Of a DNA stretch of 64,000 bases, positions 1 through 9,103 are shown piece after piece (within the stretch, counting starts at the first letter, position 1; each line of letters opens with the position of its first letter). The translations under genes were made by a program, and so were the position numbers. Under the pieces are notes generated by a model. It did not search any database and was not told where the DNA came from. It worked only from the letters and a program-made list of their open reading frames with translations. The DNA is from Olivibacter sp. SDN3. Lineage in GTDB: Bacteria > Bacteroidota > Bacteroidia > Sphingobacteriales > Sphingobacteriaceae. The stretch spans positions 930,001 to 994,000 of the forward strand of contig NZ_CP060497.1 in the NCBI RefSeq assembly GCF_014334135.1, given 5' to 3'.

Positions 1-1225
1 TTTGTGTAATAAACTGAAATACGGTAAGCAGCGTAAACAGTGAGAAATAAAAAATAAACAGATAGCTGTGATTTTCTAAAACACCTTGCCAACGCTCGGT
101 AAACGACAATTGCTCTCCACTCCTATTTCTCACAAAAAACAAAAAGAAAAAATAAACCAATACATAGGCCATAGATGGGTAAACTTTTGTTTTAAACTCC
201 CTTGTTCTAGCGGTAACTTCCCAGACCAACTTAAAACCTGCTTGCTCTAATGGTGTAGCCGTCAGTTTGTCAGCTATAAACGCTCCCAGAGAGAACCTTT
301 TTGTCTTCTGGATTTGTTTTGCTTCCACTACATCTGCCGTACCTAAATTGGTTAAGGCCCTGTTAAAACCGGGTGCAAGTCGTCTTACGATTAACCATCC
401 CGCAATAATAGGAGCAATTCCTGCTACCAGAGACAAAGCCACACTTAATTTGCTCAAGTTTCCGGCGCCCAGCTCCTGTAGCGCCGCAACCCAAGCACCT
501 GGTGTGAGCCAAAGCCAATAGCTATTCGCGAAATCAACTTCCTGCACCATCGCACTTTCTAATATACTGGGCATGGTATAATACAGCGCAAAAATCACGA
601 CTGAAAACACAATTTGCAGATAAGCAACAATATCTTTAAAGCGCTGCGGACTAAAAAAACGCATCGCAACCAGGTAAAACATATTTACCAATAAAATACA
701 TATCACCATGCTTATCAGCACCTGCACCACAAATATGCCTGCAGCAAGCAAACCCGAGACCGCCAGCATATATAGCAAGCCGGGCAGCGCTAAACCGATA
801 ACCTGCTTAAAAATACTAATGCCAATATGCAAAATGCGTGAAACAGCGAATGTGCGATCATCAACAGGACGAGGGAGTATAATAAAATTGTCACGAACAT
901 CCATTAATGTCACGGAAAAATCTGAAATCAACGAAAGACAAAGCATTGCCATAAATGCACCAAAGTATATCGTATGCGAAAGAAAAGGTTTATTCACCAA
1001 AACGAGGAAAATCAGTAAAACACAACCCATTACCCCCATCAGCAATAGATTAATCCACGAACTATATCTTGAAGCTTTCTTTTGACCACCAAAACCTGTT
1101 AAAGGTCTTCGGTCATCCATCGTTAGTTTCGTTAGTAAAATAATCTTGAGTTGCTGGACATCGACACCTAAATTTCTAAAGATAGGACGAAATAATAAGA
1201 TAAAGCGCACGATAACGTTATTCAT
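1..1225 (-). CDS. ABC transporter permease (partial, runs off left edge)
   Basis: An open minus-strand frame starts at the ATG at 1223-1225 and stays open to base 1, so the C-terminus is missing. The start reads MNNVIVRFILLFRPIF. Several hydrophobic segments are separated by basic loops, for example around INLLLMGVMGCVLLIFLVL and VIFALYYTMPSILESA. It begins 9 bases after the stop of the ABC ATPase at 1235-2011, so the two form an operon and this is the likely membrane partner. I recognise no named family beyond an ABC-2-like exporter permease; the substrate cannot be told. The assignment rests on the hydrophobic pattern and the ATPase neighbour. Confidence 0.75.
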   Translation of the reverse strand, partial: MNNVIVRFILLFRPIFRNLGVDVQQLKIILLTKLTMDDRRPLTGFGGQKKASRYSSWINLLLMGVMGCVLLIFLVLVNKPFLSHTIYFGAFMAMLCLSLISDFSVTLMDVRDNFIILPRPVDDRTFAVSRILHIGISIFKQVIGLALPGLLYMLAVSGLLAAGIFVVQVLISMVICILLVNMFYLVAMRFFSPQRFKDIVAYLQIVFSVVIFALYYTMPSILESAMVQEVDFANSYWLWLTPGAWVAALQELGAGNLSKLSVALSLVAGIAPIIAGWLIVRRLAPGFNRALTNLGTADVVEAKQIQKTKRFSLGAFIADKLTATPLEQAGFKLVWEVTARTREFKTKVYPSMAYVLVYFFFLFFVRNRSGEQLSFTERWQGVLENHSYLFIFYFSLFTLLTVFQFITQ

Positions 1226-1234
1226 ATGCTAGGT

Positions 1235-2011
1235 TTACGACAACGCCGACATAATTTTTGCTGCTTCACTTGCGGCACTTTCTTTTCCGGTAAGTTTAGC
1301 AAAAATATATTCCAATGTGTGCCCATGTTCTTGCTTTAACTGCTCAAAAGAGCCATCCGCCACTATAGCCCCTTCATTGATCAGTAGGATACGATCAGAC
1401 ACCTTTTCTACAACATCCATCATATGTGAACAATAAAAAATTGTCTTCCCCCGTTTAGCCAATAGAGCGATCAACTCTTTCACAGTGATAACTGCGTTGG
1501 CGTCCAAGCCTGATAGCGGTTCATCTAAAATCAGAATTTTCGGATTGTGTATAATTCCCGAGATGAGTAGTACCTTTTGTTTCATTCCCTTCGAGAAAGT
1601 GTCCATTCGTTTGTCCCTATTTCCAGCTAAACCAAACGCTGACAACAACTTGAAGGCTCTATCTTCAATGGTAAACGCCTCCATTCCATAAAGCTTCCCC
1701 ACAAAATCCAGGTACTCCATTGGTGTAAGGACGTCGTATATTTCGGCATTTTCAGGCACATAACCTATCAGCGATTTGATGGTCAGGGCATCAGCACGCA
1801 GGTCTTTTCCCGCTACGCTAACCGTTCCTTCAAAATCGTGAATAAGCCCCGTTAATATTTTGACGGTCGTAGATTTTCCAGCTCCGTTTGGTCCGATGTA
1901 ACCGATTACTTCCCCCGGATAAACTTCCAGATCAATTCCTTTTAAAACCTGCTTTTCACCATAGTTTTTATAAAGACGGCTCATCTTGATGATCGGCTCC
2001 TGTTGATTCAT
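1235..2011 (-). CDS. ABC transporter ATP-binding protein
   Basis: Cytoplasmic ATPase of an ABC exporter, 258 residues from the chosen start. Visible motifs are Walker A GPNGAGKST (about residues 40-48), an ABC signature-like FSKGMKQ (139-145), Walker B ILILDEP (159-165) followed by the D-loop SGLD, and the H-loop in FYCSHMM. The Q-loop position reads GYVPENAE, as in many ABC-2 drug/lipid exporters. An upstream ATG at 2065 would add 18 residues of non-domain sequence, so the start MNQQEPIIKM at 2011 is preferred; this leaves 59 bases after the GH3 stop. The permease follows 9 bases later. Substrate unknown. Confidence 0.93.
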   Translation of the reverse strand: MNQQEPIIKMSRLYKNYGEKQVLKGIDLEVYPGEVIGYIGPNGAGKSTTVKILTGLIHDFEGTVSVAGKDLRADALTIKSLIGYVPENAEIYDVLTPMEYLDFVGKLYGMEAFTIEDRAFKLLSAFGLAGNRDKRMDTFSKGMKQKVLLISGIIHNPKILILDEPLSGLDANAVITVKELIALLAKRGKTIFYCSHMMDVVEKVSDRILLINEGAIVADGSFEQLKQEHGHTLEYIFAKLTGKESAASEAAKIMSALS

Positions 2012-2070
2012 GTTATTTGCTCTGCTAAACGACAGCAAAATACGGAAATTAGGTAGAAGAAGCAAAACGA

Positions 2071-3783
2071 CTATATACCATCTCCGTATTTAAAGAAATT
2101 GTTAACCGTTACCGGAAGTTTGCCAGATGGTTTCAAGTCCCCTACGATCGCTTTAACTAATGAGCGTTGCAGGCTTAGGTCATTCTGATAGCCCACCAGC
2201 AATCCACCTGCATTTTCAATACCTGGCAAATGAGCTATGGTATATGGATTAGCCAGCACATTGAAAATTGTTTTTTCGGAAGTGGCCAATTCACGGATCA
2301 ATCTATTTACCTCATTGTTATAATTCAATTTACTTTGCGGTCTTAGGCGTTGATCGTGTAATGCAACAATTATTTGGTCATACTCTCCTAGGGAATTTAT
2401 CACCTTAGCCACTTGAGCAGCTGTAGCATCGGCCGCCAAAGTATAGTCTACATGATGTTTAAAGTGCTTGGCCAATTCCGTCTGAAACAATGTAGTACTG
2501 TCAGCTCCGACACTTATAATGGCGGTGTGTGCTTCGGTATCAAGGTGTTTGATAAGGCTATCGCCTTTCAACAAGGTAACAGCGGCATCCGCCAATTGCT
2601 GATTCAGCTCCAAAGCCCTATTATTATTTAATTCATTGTACAAATTTGATGTCTCAACGGGCCTTAACCGATCCAGTTGTAACCAATATTTCGCGGCAAG
2701 CACCTTTTTTATACGCTGATCCAGCTCTTCTTGCGAAATTCTTTTTTTCCGAACAGCCTTTCGGACGCTCTTGATTGCCCGTTTACTATTCTCTGACAAC
2801 TCGAGCACATCATTCCCTGCAATAATCGCCCGGACATCAGCTTCGCCATCTTTAAAGTGTTTCACTACTCCCTTCATGTCCATCGCGTCGGTAAAAACCA
2901 ATCCTCTAAAGCCCGAACGTTCTTTCAGTACGCCGTTAATAATTGCCCGCGATAAAGACGACGGTAAATCAGCAGTAGTGTCTAAACTCGGAATATTCAT
3001 ATGCCCCACCATTACCCCCGACGCACCTTCGCCTATCAATGTTTTGAAAGGGCTCATTTCCAGTGAATCGAGCCTCGAAACGGTGAAAGGTAAGGTTGGT
3101 AAATCGTGATGTGAATCGACGTCTGTATCACCATGACCGGGAAAGTGTTTTAAGGAGGTGATAATACCACCGTCTATCATACCCCTCATATAAGCCGAGG
3201 CCTTGCGTGCCACATTATCTTTGTCCTCACCAAATGAACGATAATTAATTACAGGATTATTGGGATTATTATTCACGTCAACTACTGGAGCAAAATTGAT
3301 ATTTAACCCCAAACGCTTAAAATTCGTAGCCACTTCTTGCCCCATTTGATAAATTAGCTGATCGTCCTGAATAGCACCCAAAGCCATTTGATAAGGGAAT
3401 GATATAGTGGAATCCATTAAACGCATACCCAAGCCCCATTCGCCATCCAAGGCCATAAATAACGGCACCTTCGCTAAACGCTGGTATTTGTTGATCACAT
3501 AAGCATGTCTTACCGGACCTCCCTGAAAAAGTACCACTCCCCCTAATTTTTCCTTCCGTATAACTTTAGCTACCGAATCGATATAAGCTTGTCCTAAATT
3601 GGTATGTGCCCTTACCATAAAAAGCTGAGCAATGCGCTGCTTTTTGTTTAACTTCTTATAGACGGAATCTACCCAATCATGCTCCTGATTAATAAAATCA
3701 ATAAAAGTGGTAGATGTCTGGCCAACAGCAAATCGAGTGGCAACCAAAAGCAGTATGATGCATAAGAGCACTTTTTTTAACAT
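2071..3783 (-). CDS. Secreted GH3 beta-N-acetylhexosaminidase-like protein, copy 1
   Basis: Glycoside hydrolase family 3 of the NagZ-type branch, which removes terminal beta-linked N-acetylglucosamine, for example from muropeptides or chitin-type glycans. The 570-residue product has a Sec signal peptide (about residues 1-21, ending AVGQ). The family motif KHFPGHGDTDVDSH is at 212-225 and supplies the His/Asp acid-base dyad; the nucleophile Asp lies in VFTDAMDM near residue 299. A GH3 C-terminal domain follows from about 390. Many Bacteroidota homologs are near 1000 residues with an added beta-lactamase domain, which is absent here. It sits directly downstream of a close paralog (3962-5680) and upstream of the ABC exporter genes. 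Confidence 0.92.
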   Translation of the reverse strand: MLKKVLLCIILLLVATRFAVGQTSTTFIDFINQEHDWVDSVYKKLNKKQRIAQLFMVRAHTNLGQAYIDSVAKVIRKEKLGGVVLFQGGPVRHAYVINKYQRLAKVPLFMALDGEWGLGMRLMDSTISFPYQMALGAIQDDQLIYQMGQEVATNFKRLGLNINFAPVVDVNNNPNNPVINYRSFGEDKDNVARKASAYMRGMIDGGIITSLKHFPGHGDTDVDSHHDLPTLPFTVSRLDSLEMSPFKTLIGEGASGVMVGHMNIPSLDTTADLPSSLSRAIINGVLKERSGFRGLVFTDAMDMKGVVKHFKDGEADVRAIIAGNDVLELSENSKRAIKSVRKAVRKKRISQEELDQRIKKVLAAKYWLQLDRLRPVETSNLYNELNNNRALELNQQLADAAVTLLKGDSLIKHLDTEAHTAIISVGADSTTLFQTELAKHFKHHVDYTLAADATAAQVAKVINSLGEYDQIIVALHDQRLRPQSKLNYNNEVNRLIRELATSEKTIFNVLANPYTIAHLPGIENAGGLLVGYQNDLSLQRSLVKAIVGDLKPSGKLPVTVNNFFKYGDGI

Positions 3784-3961
3784 AGTATTGCGTGATAAAA
3801 TTTAACTAAAAGCCATAACCAAACATGGAAATAACCGCGATCGAATCTCTTCGCCGACTGAAAAACAATTTTATAGAGAAAATACGACGATTTCAAGTTA
3901 AACATACGCATTATCATGCATTATCTCAAAACAAAAACGCAAAAAAATGCTAAATACACTA

Positions 3962-5680
3962 CTAGGGTTGTTTAATACCTCTTCCATAGGGAAAAAAGGC
4001 GTTAATGGTAACAGGAAGTTTTCCACTGGCTTTCAACTCTTTTCGCAATACTTTTGCTCCTGCAATTTGTAGTTCATCGCTATTTTGATAACCCACCAAT
4101 ATACTTTTACAGGCCTCTATACCGGGAAGCCCCGCGATGGCATAAGGGTTAGCGAATAAACAGAAAATACTGTTCATATTTGCGAGCTCATTGATGAAAA
4201 GGCGTACTGTGCCACTATAATTTATTTTAGACTGCGGTGTCCGTCGGTTATCATGTAAGGCGACTATTACCTGATTATACCGTAAGAGTTCTACCGACAC
4301 TTTGGCTATATCATTGGGCGTTGCATTGGGTGAAATCACGAAGTTCAGGGCATTATCGAAACGACTGTTCAAAGAATTCTGAAAGGGGGTTATTTCGGAA
4401 GAGCCAATGCTTATAATAGCCGTTCTGCGATTATAGTCCAAAGCATTGATTAGACTATCGCCTTTCAGTAAGGTGATGGCTGCATCGGCCAGCTGTTGAT
4501 TCAGATTTCTGCTCTCTCTTCTATTGAGGTCACGGTACAACCGAACAGGCTCCACCGGACGAGGCTGATCGAGGCCTAACCAGAGTTTTGCCGCTAATAT
4601 ACGTTTCACCCTTGCATCGATTGTTGCCTGTGATATGCGCTTATCTTTCACCGCTTTCATGATCATCTGAATAGCCCGCTTACTATTCTGAGATAATTCC
4701 AGAATATCATTTCCTGCAATAACCGCACGCACATCTGCCTCCCCGCCGCGGAAATATTTAATTACGCCGTTCATGTCCATTGCATCGGTAAAGACCAAGC
4801 CTTTAAACCCAAGCTCTCCTTTTAGTAAACCATTTACTACTTGCGGTGACAGTGAGGACGGCAAGCGTGGCGTCTTATCTAATGACGGAACATTCATATG
4901 GGCGACCATAATTCCTGACGCCCCTTCTTTAATCAAGCTTCGAAAGGGGTAGAGTTCTAAAGCATCTAAACGACTTCTAGAAAAATTTAACTGTGGAAGA
5001 TCTCTGTGGGAATCCACATCTGTGTCGCCATGGCCAGGAAAATGTTTCAACGTGACCAGTATCCTTTCATCCATCATACCCCGCATATAGGCCGTGCTCT
5101 TACGTGCTACGTTTTCTTTGTTCTCACCAAAGGATCGAAAATTGATTACTGGATTCAACGGGTTGTTATTGATATCCACTACCGGAGCAAAGTTTATATT
5201 AAGCCCCAAACGCTTAAAATCTTTTGCGACCTCCCGTCCCATTTTATAAATTAGATCTTCCTGCTGTATCGCGCCCAAAGTCATCTGATAGGGGTAGGCA
5301 ATCGTGGAGTCGCCTAAGCGCATCCCCAGACCCCATTCACCATCAAGGGCCAGCAAAAGTGGCACTTTGGCAACCGATTGGTATTTGTTGATTGCTGCAG
5401 CATGCCTAAGCGGTCCACCTTGAAAAAAAACTACTCCGCCAAGTTGCTCGTCCCGTATCACCCGCGCCACCGAATCAATATACCGTTGCCCCAAATTTGT
5501 ATGCGCCCGCACCATAAACATTTGGCCGATTTTCTCCTGCTGGCTCAATGTCTTGAAAACAGCATCCACCCAGGGATGTGCGGTATTGATAAAGGTGTTA
5601 AAATCCGATTTGCTTTGTGCCAAAGCATGTACGGCATATAACAAAAGGTTTAATAATATAAAAAATATCTGTTTGGTCAT
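3962..5680 (-). CDS. Secreted GH3 beta-N-acetylhexosaminidase-like protein, copy 2
   Basis: Paralog of the adjacent 2071-3783 gene, 572 residues, colinear with almost no gaps and with well over half of positions identical by eye. The signal peptide ends near HALAQ at residue 22. The NagZ-type motif KHFPGHGDTDVDSH is again at about 212-225 and the nucleophile-bearing VFTDAMDMNG near 299. Both catalytic motifs are intact, so neither copy looks dead. The 178-base gap between copies shows no gene. Tandem duplication followed by divergence is the simple reading; different substrates or expression are possible but not shown. Confidence 0.92.
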   Translation of the reverse strand: MTKQIFFILLNLLLYAVHALAQSKSDFNTFINTAHPWVDAVFKTLSQQEKIGQMFMVRAHTNLGQRYIDSVARVIRDEQLGGVVFFQGGPLRHAAAINKYQSVAKVPLLLALDGEWGLGMRLGDSTIAYPYQMTLGAIQQEDLIYKMGREVAKDFKRLGLNINFAPVVDINNNPLNPVINFRSFGENKENVARKSTAYMRGMMDERILVTLKHFPGHGDTDVDSHRDLPQLNFSRSRLDALELYPFRSLIKEGASGIMVAHMNVPSLDKTPRLPSSLSPQVVNGLLKGELGFKGLVFTDAMDMNGVIKYFRGGEADVRAVIAGNDILELSQNSKRAIQMIMKAVKDKRISQATIDARVKRILAAKLWLGLDQPRPVEPVRLYRDLNRRESRNLNQQLADAAITLLKGDSLINALDYNRRTAIISIGSSEITPFQNSLNSRFDNALNFVISPNATPNDIAKVSVELLRYNQVIVALHDNRRTPQSKINYSGTVRLFINELANMNSIFCLFANPYAIAGLPGIEACKSILVGYQNSDELQIAGAKVLRKELKASGKLPVTINAFFPYGRGIKQP

Positions 5681-5736
5681 GGGCTATCTATACATCAAAG
5701 ATAGTACCCAAAGTCTTTATTTCAACCAATATACGC

Positions 5737-6165
5737 TTACTTTCCTTCTTGTTTCACATTCATTTCTGAATCATGCCTATCCCGGAAGAGTACCAGCACC
5801 AACGCACATAGTATAGCCACACTTACCCATACTGCAGCATAAGGGTTGAGAATATTCACCGCCAATTCCTTAAAGGTCAAGGCCAAAATAATTACCGGCA
5901 TCTGTAAAATACAGGCCAGACGCACATAGGTACCCGTAAATAAAGCGATTGCCCCTAATATATGGGCTACAATAATTACATGGACAATGATACTGATCAG
6001 AACAGCAATCGGAAGTGTGCTTTTCATCATGATATCAGTGAAAGCATGGATATTGGCCACAAATTCAAGCCCTTTCCACAAAATAACAATGGATAGTATA
6101 ATCCTCGTGATTTCTAACCAAAGCGGGTGATGCCTTTCGCCCTTATGTTGCGCGTGAGATAGCAT
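5737..6165 (-). CDS. DoxX-like small membrane protein
   Basis: A 142-residue integral membrane protein with four predicted transmembrane helices (about residues 17-37, 48-75, 80-98 and 108-128) and charged ends. The layout and the segments LEITRIILSIVILWKGLEF and GAIALFTGTYVRLACILQ resemble DoxX/DoxD-type proteins. The function of such proteins is poorly defined; some are linked to redox or respiratory stress. It is 56 bases upstream of GH3 copy 2 on the same strand. Nothing in the sequence gives a specific role. Confidence 0.7.
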   Translation of the reverse strand: MLSHAQHKGERHHPLWLEITRIILSIVILWKGLEFVANIHAFTDIMMKSTLPIAVLISIIVHVIIVAHILGAIALFTGTYVRLACILQMPVIILALTFKELAVNILNPYAAVWVSVAILCALVLVLFRDRHDSEMNVKQEGK

Positions 6166-6405
6166 AACATTCGGTTTTTATAGTTTACATTACGTTAGCT
6201 TTACGTAATAATAAAGTTACGGATTTATAATAGAAATAACAAATGATTTTGCGATCGGCAAAAAAGCCATTCCCGGACAAGTGGATGATGCCGACTCAGA
6301 AGCCAATGGCATAGGCGCCTTTCTCTATAACAGATACCTCTGAAGGTACAATTGCATCAGCTTAGAAAGAAACCTACGATTGATATAACTTAAGTTTTTT
6401 TCTTT

Positions 6406-8064
6406 CTATTCATTTTTATCATCCATACTAAAAGAAAATTGAGCCTTAGCGTCATTTTCAGCATCAATCACGATCTCGAAATCACCCGTAAGATCACCGC
6501 CTATACCCTTTTTAACCGGCATATAAACCATTAGTTTTTCAAATGGCGCCAAGGAAGAAACATCGCTACTTGCCATTAGTTCCTTTTCCTTATCTTTTAA
6601 TCTATAAAGCAGTAGCTTACCCTTTTTTGATGCGACCTCTCCGAAATTCTGTATTTCCACTCGAATAGACCTTTCATTCTTTGCTGAGGATAATACTGGC
6701 TTACGTGCTGACAGGATGGAATACTTGTAATTTAACCATGGTGCGCGTGCATAGCCATATAGCAATTTACCTTGTTTTGTATTTCCTATCAATTTAGGAG
6801 CAAACTCTTTCTCAGTAATTCCATGCGCAGTTGCATCGAAGGTAACAATCAAGTCACTGCCGTCTTTCTCCATGCTTATTACGCGGCAGCCTTTACCAAA
6901 ATTAACCTGAGTGGACGCTCCGAACCTTAAACTTTGGGCATCTACTTCTTTTTCGGGGTCGAAATCCGGCTCCGAATGGATTTTTACCCTTATCGTCTTT
7001 GTCTTATTGGTAGGCATTTCTTGATTCAGTATCGTAATCAGTAATCCAGGATTTAAAGGTATTGCAATATTTTTTGAACTGTGATTATCATCGCCTTTAT
7101 CGTCTTCCTTTGGTACATCTATCACCGCGAAATTTGCTTGAATCGCTCGGCCGTATTGATCTTGAAAAATCTTCATCCGTTCAAATTTGAACCAAGCTTC
7201 TTTTGCGCCATCCTCATGTAATGCAATCTGGGGGGTGTATGCCTCCCCCGGATCCGTTACCCAGTGCACACCATCTTTTGATCTCAGATAAAAGGCAACC
7301 CTTCCCAACCAATCATTCACGATCAAATGATATTGTACATGATCTCTCCAAACCACTGGATCTTCGAATTCGCCGTCCACAGCAGGATAAACACGCCTAT
7401 CGGTAACTTGATAGTACGGAGACAGGCCATCGGTACTGAACCATATACCCCCACCTCTACACACCATAAGATAAGCGCCGTCTGACCTTTGAGCAAAAGT
7501 TAAATTGGAAAGCCCCTCAATAATCTTTCGGTCACGTTTATCAAACGTAAAGATATCCTGCTTCCAAGGCCCATTTAACGAAAAAGACGTATACCGTTTA
7601 TCGATTACATACAGAACATATGTCCCATTCTTGGCCCGATAAAGTTCTGCATTATGCCCGGGTCCGATAGTATCTCTGATGCTATACGGACCATTCATTT
7701 GTTTACTAACGGCATGATAAGTGATTGAATTAGGCCATTCAGCATGTCCTTTGACTGACTTTTCATCCCAACCGCAAACATATAGGTGATACAAATTAGA
7801 AGGACTATCATATGCGATGCTGCCACACCAATAGGAGCGCAGACTATCTTCAATACCATTGTCTACATATCGACTCTGTACGCCTTTGGCCCCCCATATC
7901 TCGGTCGCTTGCTTTCCCTTTTCCATCGGCAGAAAACGATCTATAAAACGCGCTCCCACCACAAGGCTATCCCAGCTTGCCGGACGCAGCCGCTCAACCA
8001 CTTGTCCATAGGCCGTATTACTTGCTATGAATAATACGTATAAAAAGTTAAATAGACTTTTCAT
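6406..8064 (-). CDS. Secreted beta-propeller protein, GH43/GH117-like
   Basis: A 552-residue secreted protein with a signal peptide ending NTAYGQ near residue 21. Residues about 60-320 show repeated propeller-like blades with motifs of the GH43/GH117/GH32 superfamily, such as GPGHNAELY, DGEFEDPVVW and WFKFERMKI. Acidic residues lie where a propeller hydrolase would keep its active site, but I cannot assign a family or triad with certainty. The C-terminal 200 residues look like beta-sandwich domains. The gene lies just downstream of a broken sigma factor gene (8204-8544) and on the same strand as the galactan/arabinan enzymes at 9.1-16 kb, so a role in plant polysaccharide breakdown is a reasonable inference. 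Confidence 0.6.
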   Translation of the reverse strand: MKSLFNFLYVLFIASNTAYGQVVERLRPASWDSLVVGARFIDRFLPMEKGKQATEIWGAKGVQSRYVDNGIEDSLRSYWCGSIAYDSPSNLYHLYVCGWDEKSVKGHAEWPNSITYHAVSKQMNGPYSIRDTIGPGHNAELYRAKNGTYVLYVIDKRYTSFSLNGPWKQDIFTFDKRDRKIIEGLSNLTFAQRSDGAYLMVCRGGGIWFSTDGLSPYYQVTDRRVYPAVDGEFEDPVVWRDHVQYHLIVNDWLGRVAFYLRSKDGVHWVTDPGEAYTPQIALHEDGAKEAWFKFERMKIFQDQYGRAIQANFAVIDVPKEDDKGDDNHSSKNIAIPLNPGLLITILNQEMPTNKTKTIRVKIHSEPDFDPEKEVDAQSLRFGASTQVNFGKGCRVISMEKDGSDLIVTFDATAHGITEKEFAPKLIGNTKQGKLLYGYARAPWLNYKYSILSARKPVLSSAKNERSIRVEIQNFGEVASKKGKLLLYRLKDKEKELMASSDVSSLAPFEKLMVYMPVKKGIGGDLTGDFEIVIDAENDAKAQFSFSMDDKNE

Positions 8065-8203
8065 CTGTTTATTTATTTGTTATTAGTTGTCAGATAACGG
8101 TTTTGACGATTAAATACTCATATCCTCCTGTAGTTGTTCACTATTTTAAACGCTTCGGATTCATACTTATGCAAAAAGCCCAAAAGGTTATTTTTATAAA
8201 AAA

Positions 8204-8544
8204 TCAATATTCGGGTAATAAAATTCTCGAAAAGATGTGATGGGAGAAGAACTGTTCGTTTAGTCGCCGTTTAGAACGCTCTCGGGAAATTTGTTGTCGA
8301 ACCGCTTTCATTAAATAAATTTTAAACAAGCCGGTTCATTCAAGTACTCCTTTCGTCCCCATAAAAACAGAAAAACTTCCTGAAAGCAATCCTTTACTAA
8401 TTCTTCATCTTGACATAATCGCATACTATAAATATGCAAGGTATCTGTATAAAGCATCATTAGTGCTGAGAAAACATGCTGCTGGCCTTTGATTATGCTA
8501 TCATTCCATATGGGATGGCCGTCCCATTCTATTTTGCGCTTCAT
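8204..8544 (-). pseudogene. Frameshifted, truncated ECF sigma factor (region 2 only)
   Basis: The 77-codon frame at 8311-8544 carries a clear sigma-70 region 2 (FSALMMLYTDTLHIYSMRLC, then DCFQEVFLFLWGRKEYL) and stops at 8311-8313. In the next frame the sequence continues as expected for the family (YLMKAVRQQISRERSKRRL) down to a stop at 8204-8206. Restoring one T in the short T run near 8315-8319 would join CLKF to YLMKAV, so a one-base loss is the likely lesion. Region 4, the promoter-binding helix-turn-helix, is missing altogether. The product cannot be a working sigma factor. It probably once controlled a polysaccharide-use locus. Confidence 0.75.
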
Positions 8545-9103
8545 AATCGGTTACTTGATTAGTTTAATACTTGCAATCTTACAAAGCTACCGAACAACTT
8601 ACGATAATAAATATGTGATATAATCCGATGTATAAGGAATTTTAGCATTTTCGGAATTTATTAGATCTGTAATTTTTATTGCTGCAAAGACAGTTTACTT
8701 CTTGATATGACACCGTTTTGCAACACTCCTAACTACTTTAATATTTCAGACGTGGTCAATCTGGCTATACATCTTTGGAGCTAAGTCAATGATCATCTGC
8801 GACTTCAACTGATCTACTGCTAATTTTTTAGTGCAGATTCAACTATTTTCCCCATGTGATTAAGTCGATGCTTCCGTACAGATTCTTCAGCTCTGAAAGG
8901 AGACATCAACATTTCAATCAACATACAACCAGATAATAGCGATGCAAGTCTTCCGTAACTTGTTCTTTTTTCTATTTGCAAACAATTTTTTGTTGGTATT
9001 TAATTTCTAACGGTACTTACCGACACGCGGTGTTGTTAGCTCAGTGCTCAGCTCCTTACTAACCGCAGGCGTGTCGACAGACAGAAAGTAGCATCTTTAC
9101 TGT
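8545..9103. other. Gene-poor stretch with one unexplained short open frame
   Basis: No recognised gene lies in these 559 bases. On the minus strand a frame of about 60 codons, 8820-8999, is open and ends in a helix-like, charged tail (EESVRKHRLNHMGKIVESAL then a stop). It could be the C-terminal scrap of a lost regulator or enzyme, but I do not recognise it and its upstream end meets a stop at 9000-9002 without a convincing start. The rest shows no hairpin-plus-T terminator or RNA gene. Confidence 0.3.

Noticed and set aside
6166-6405. Short plus-strand open frame (ending near 6345) that looks protein-like
   Set aside because: Only about 39 codons without a start codon and no family motif; too weak to call even a remnant.
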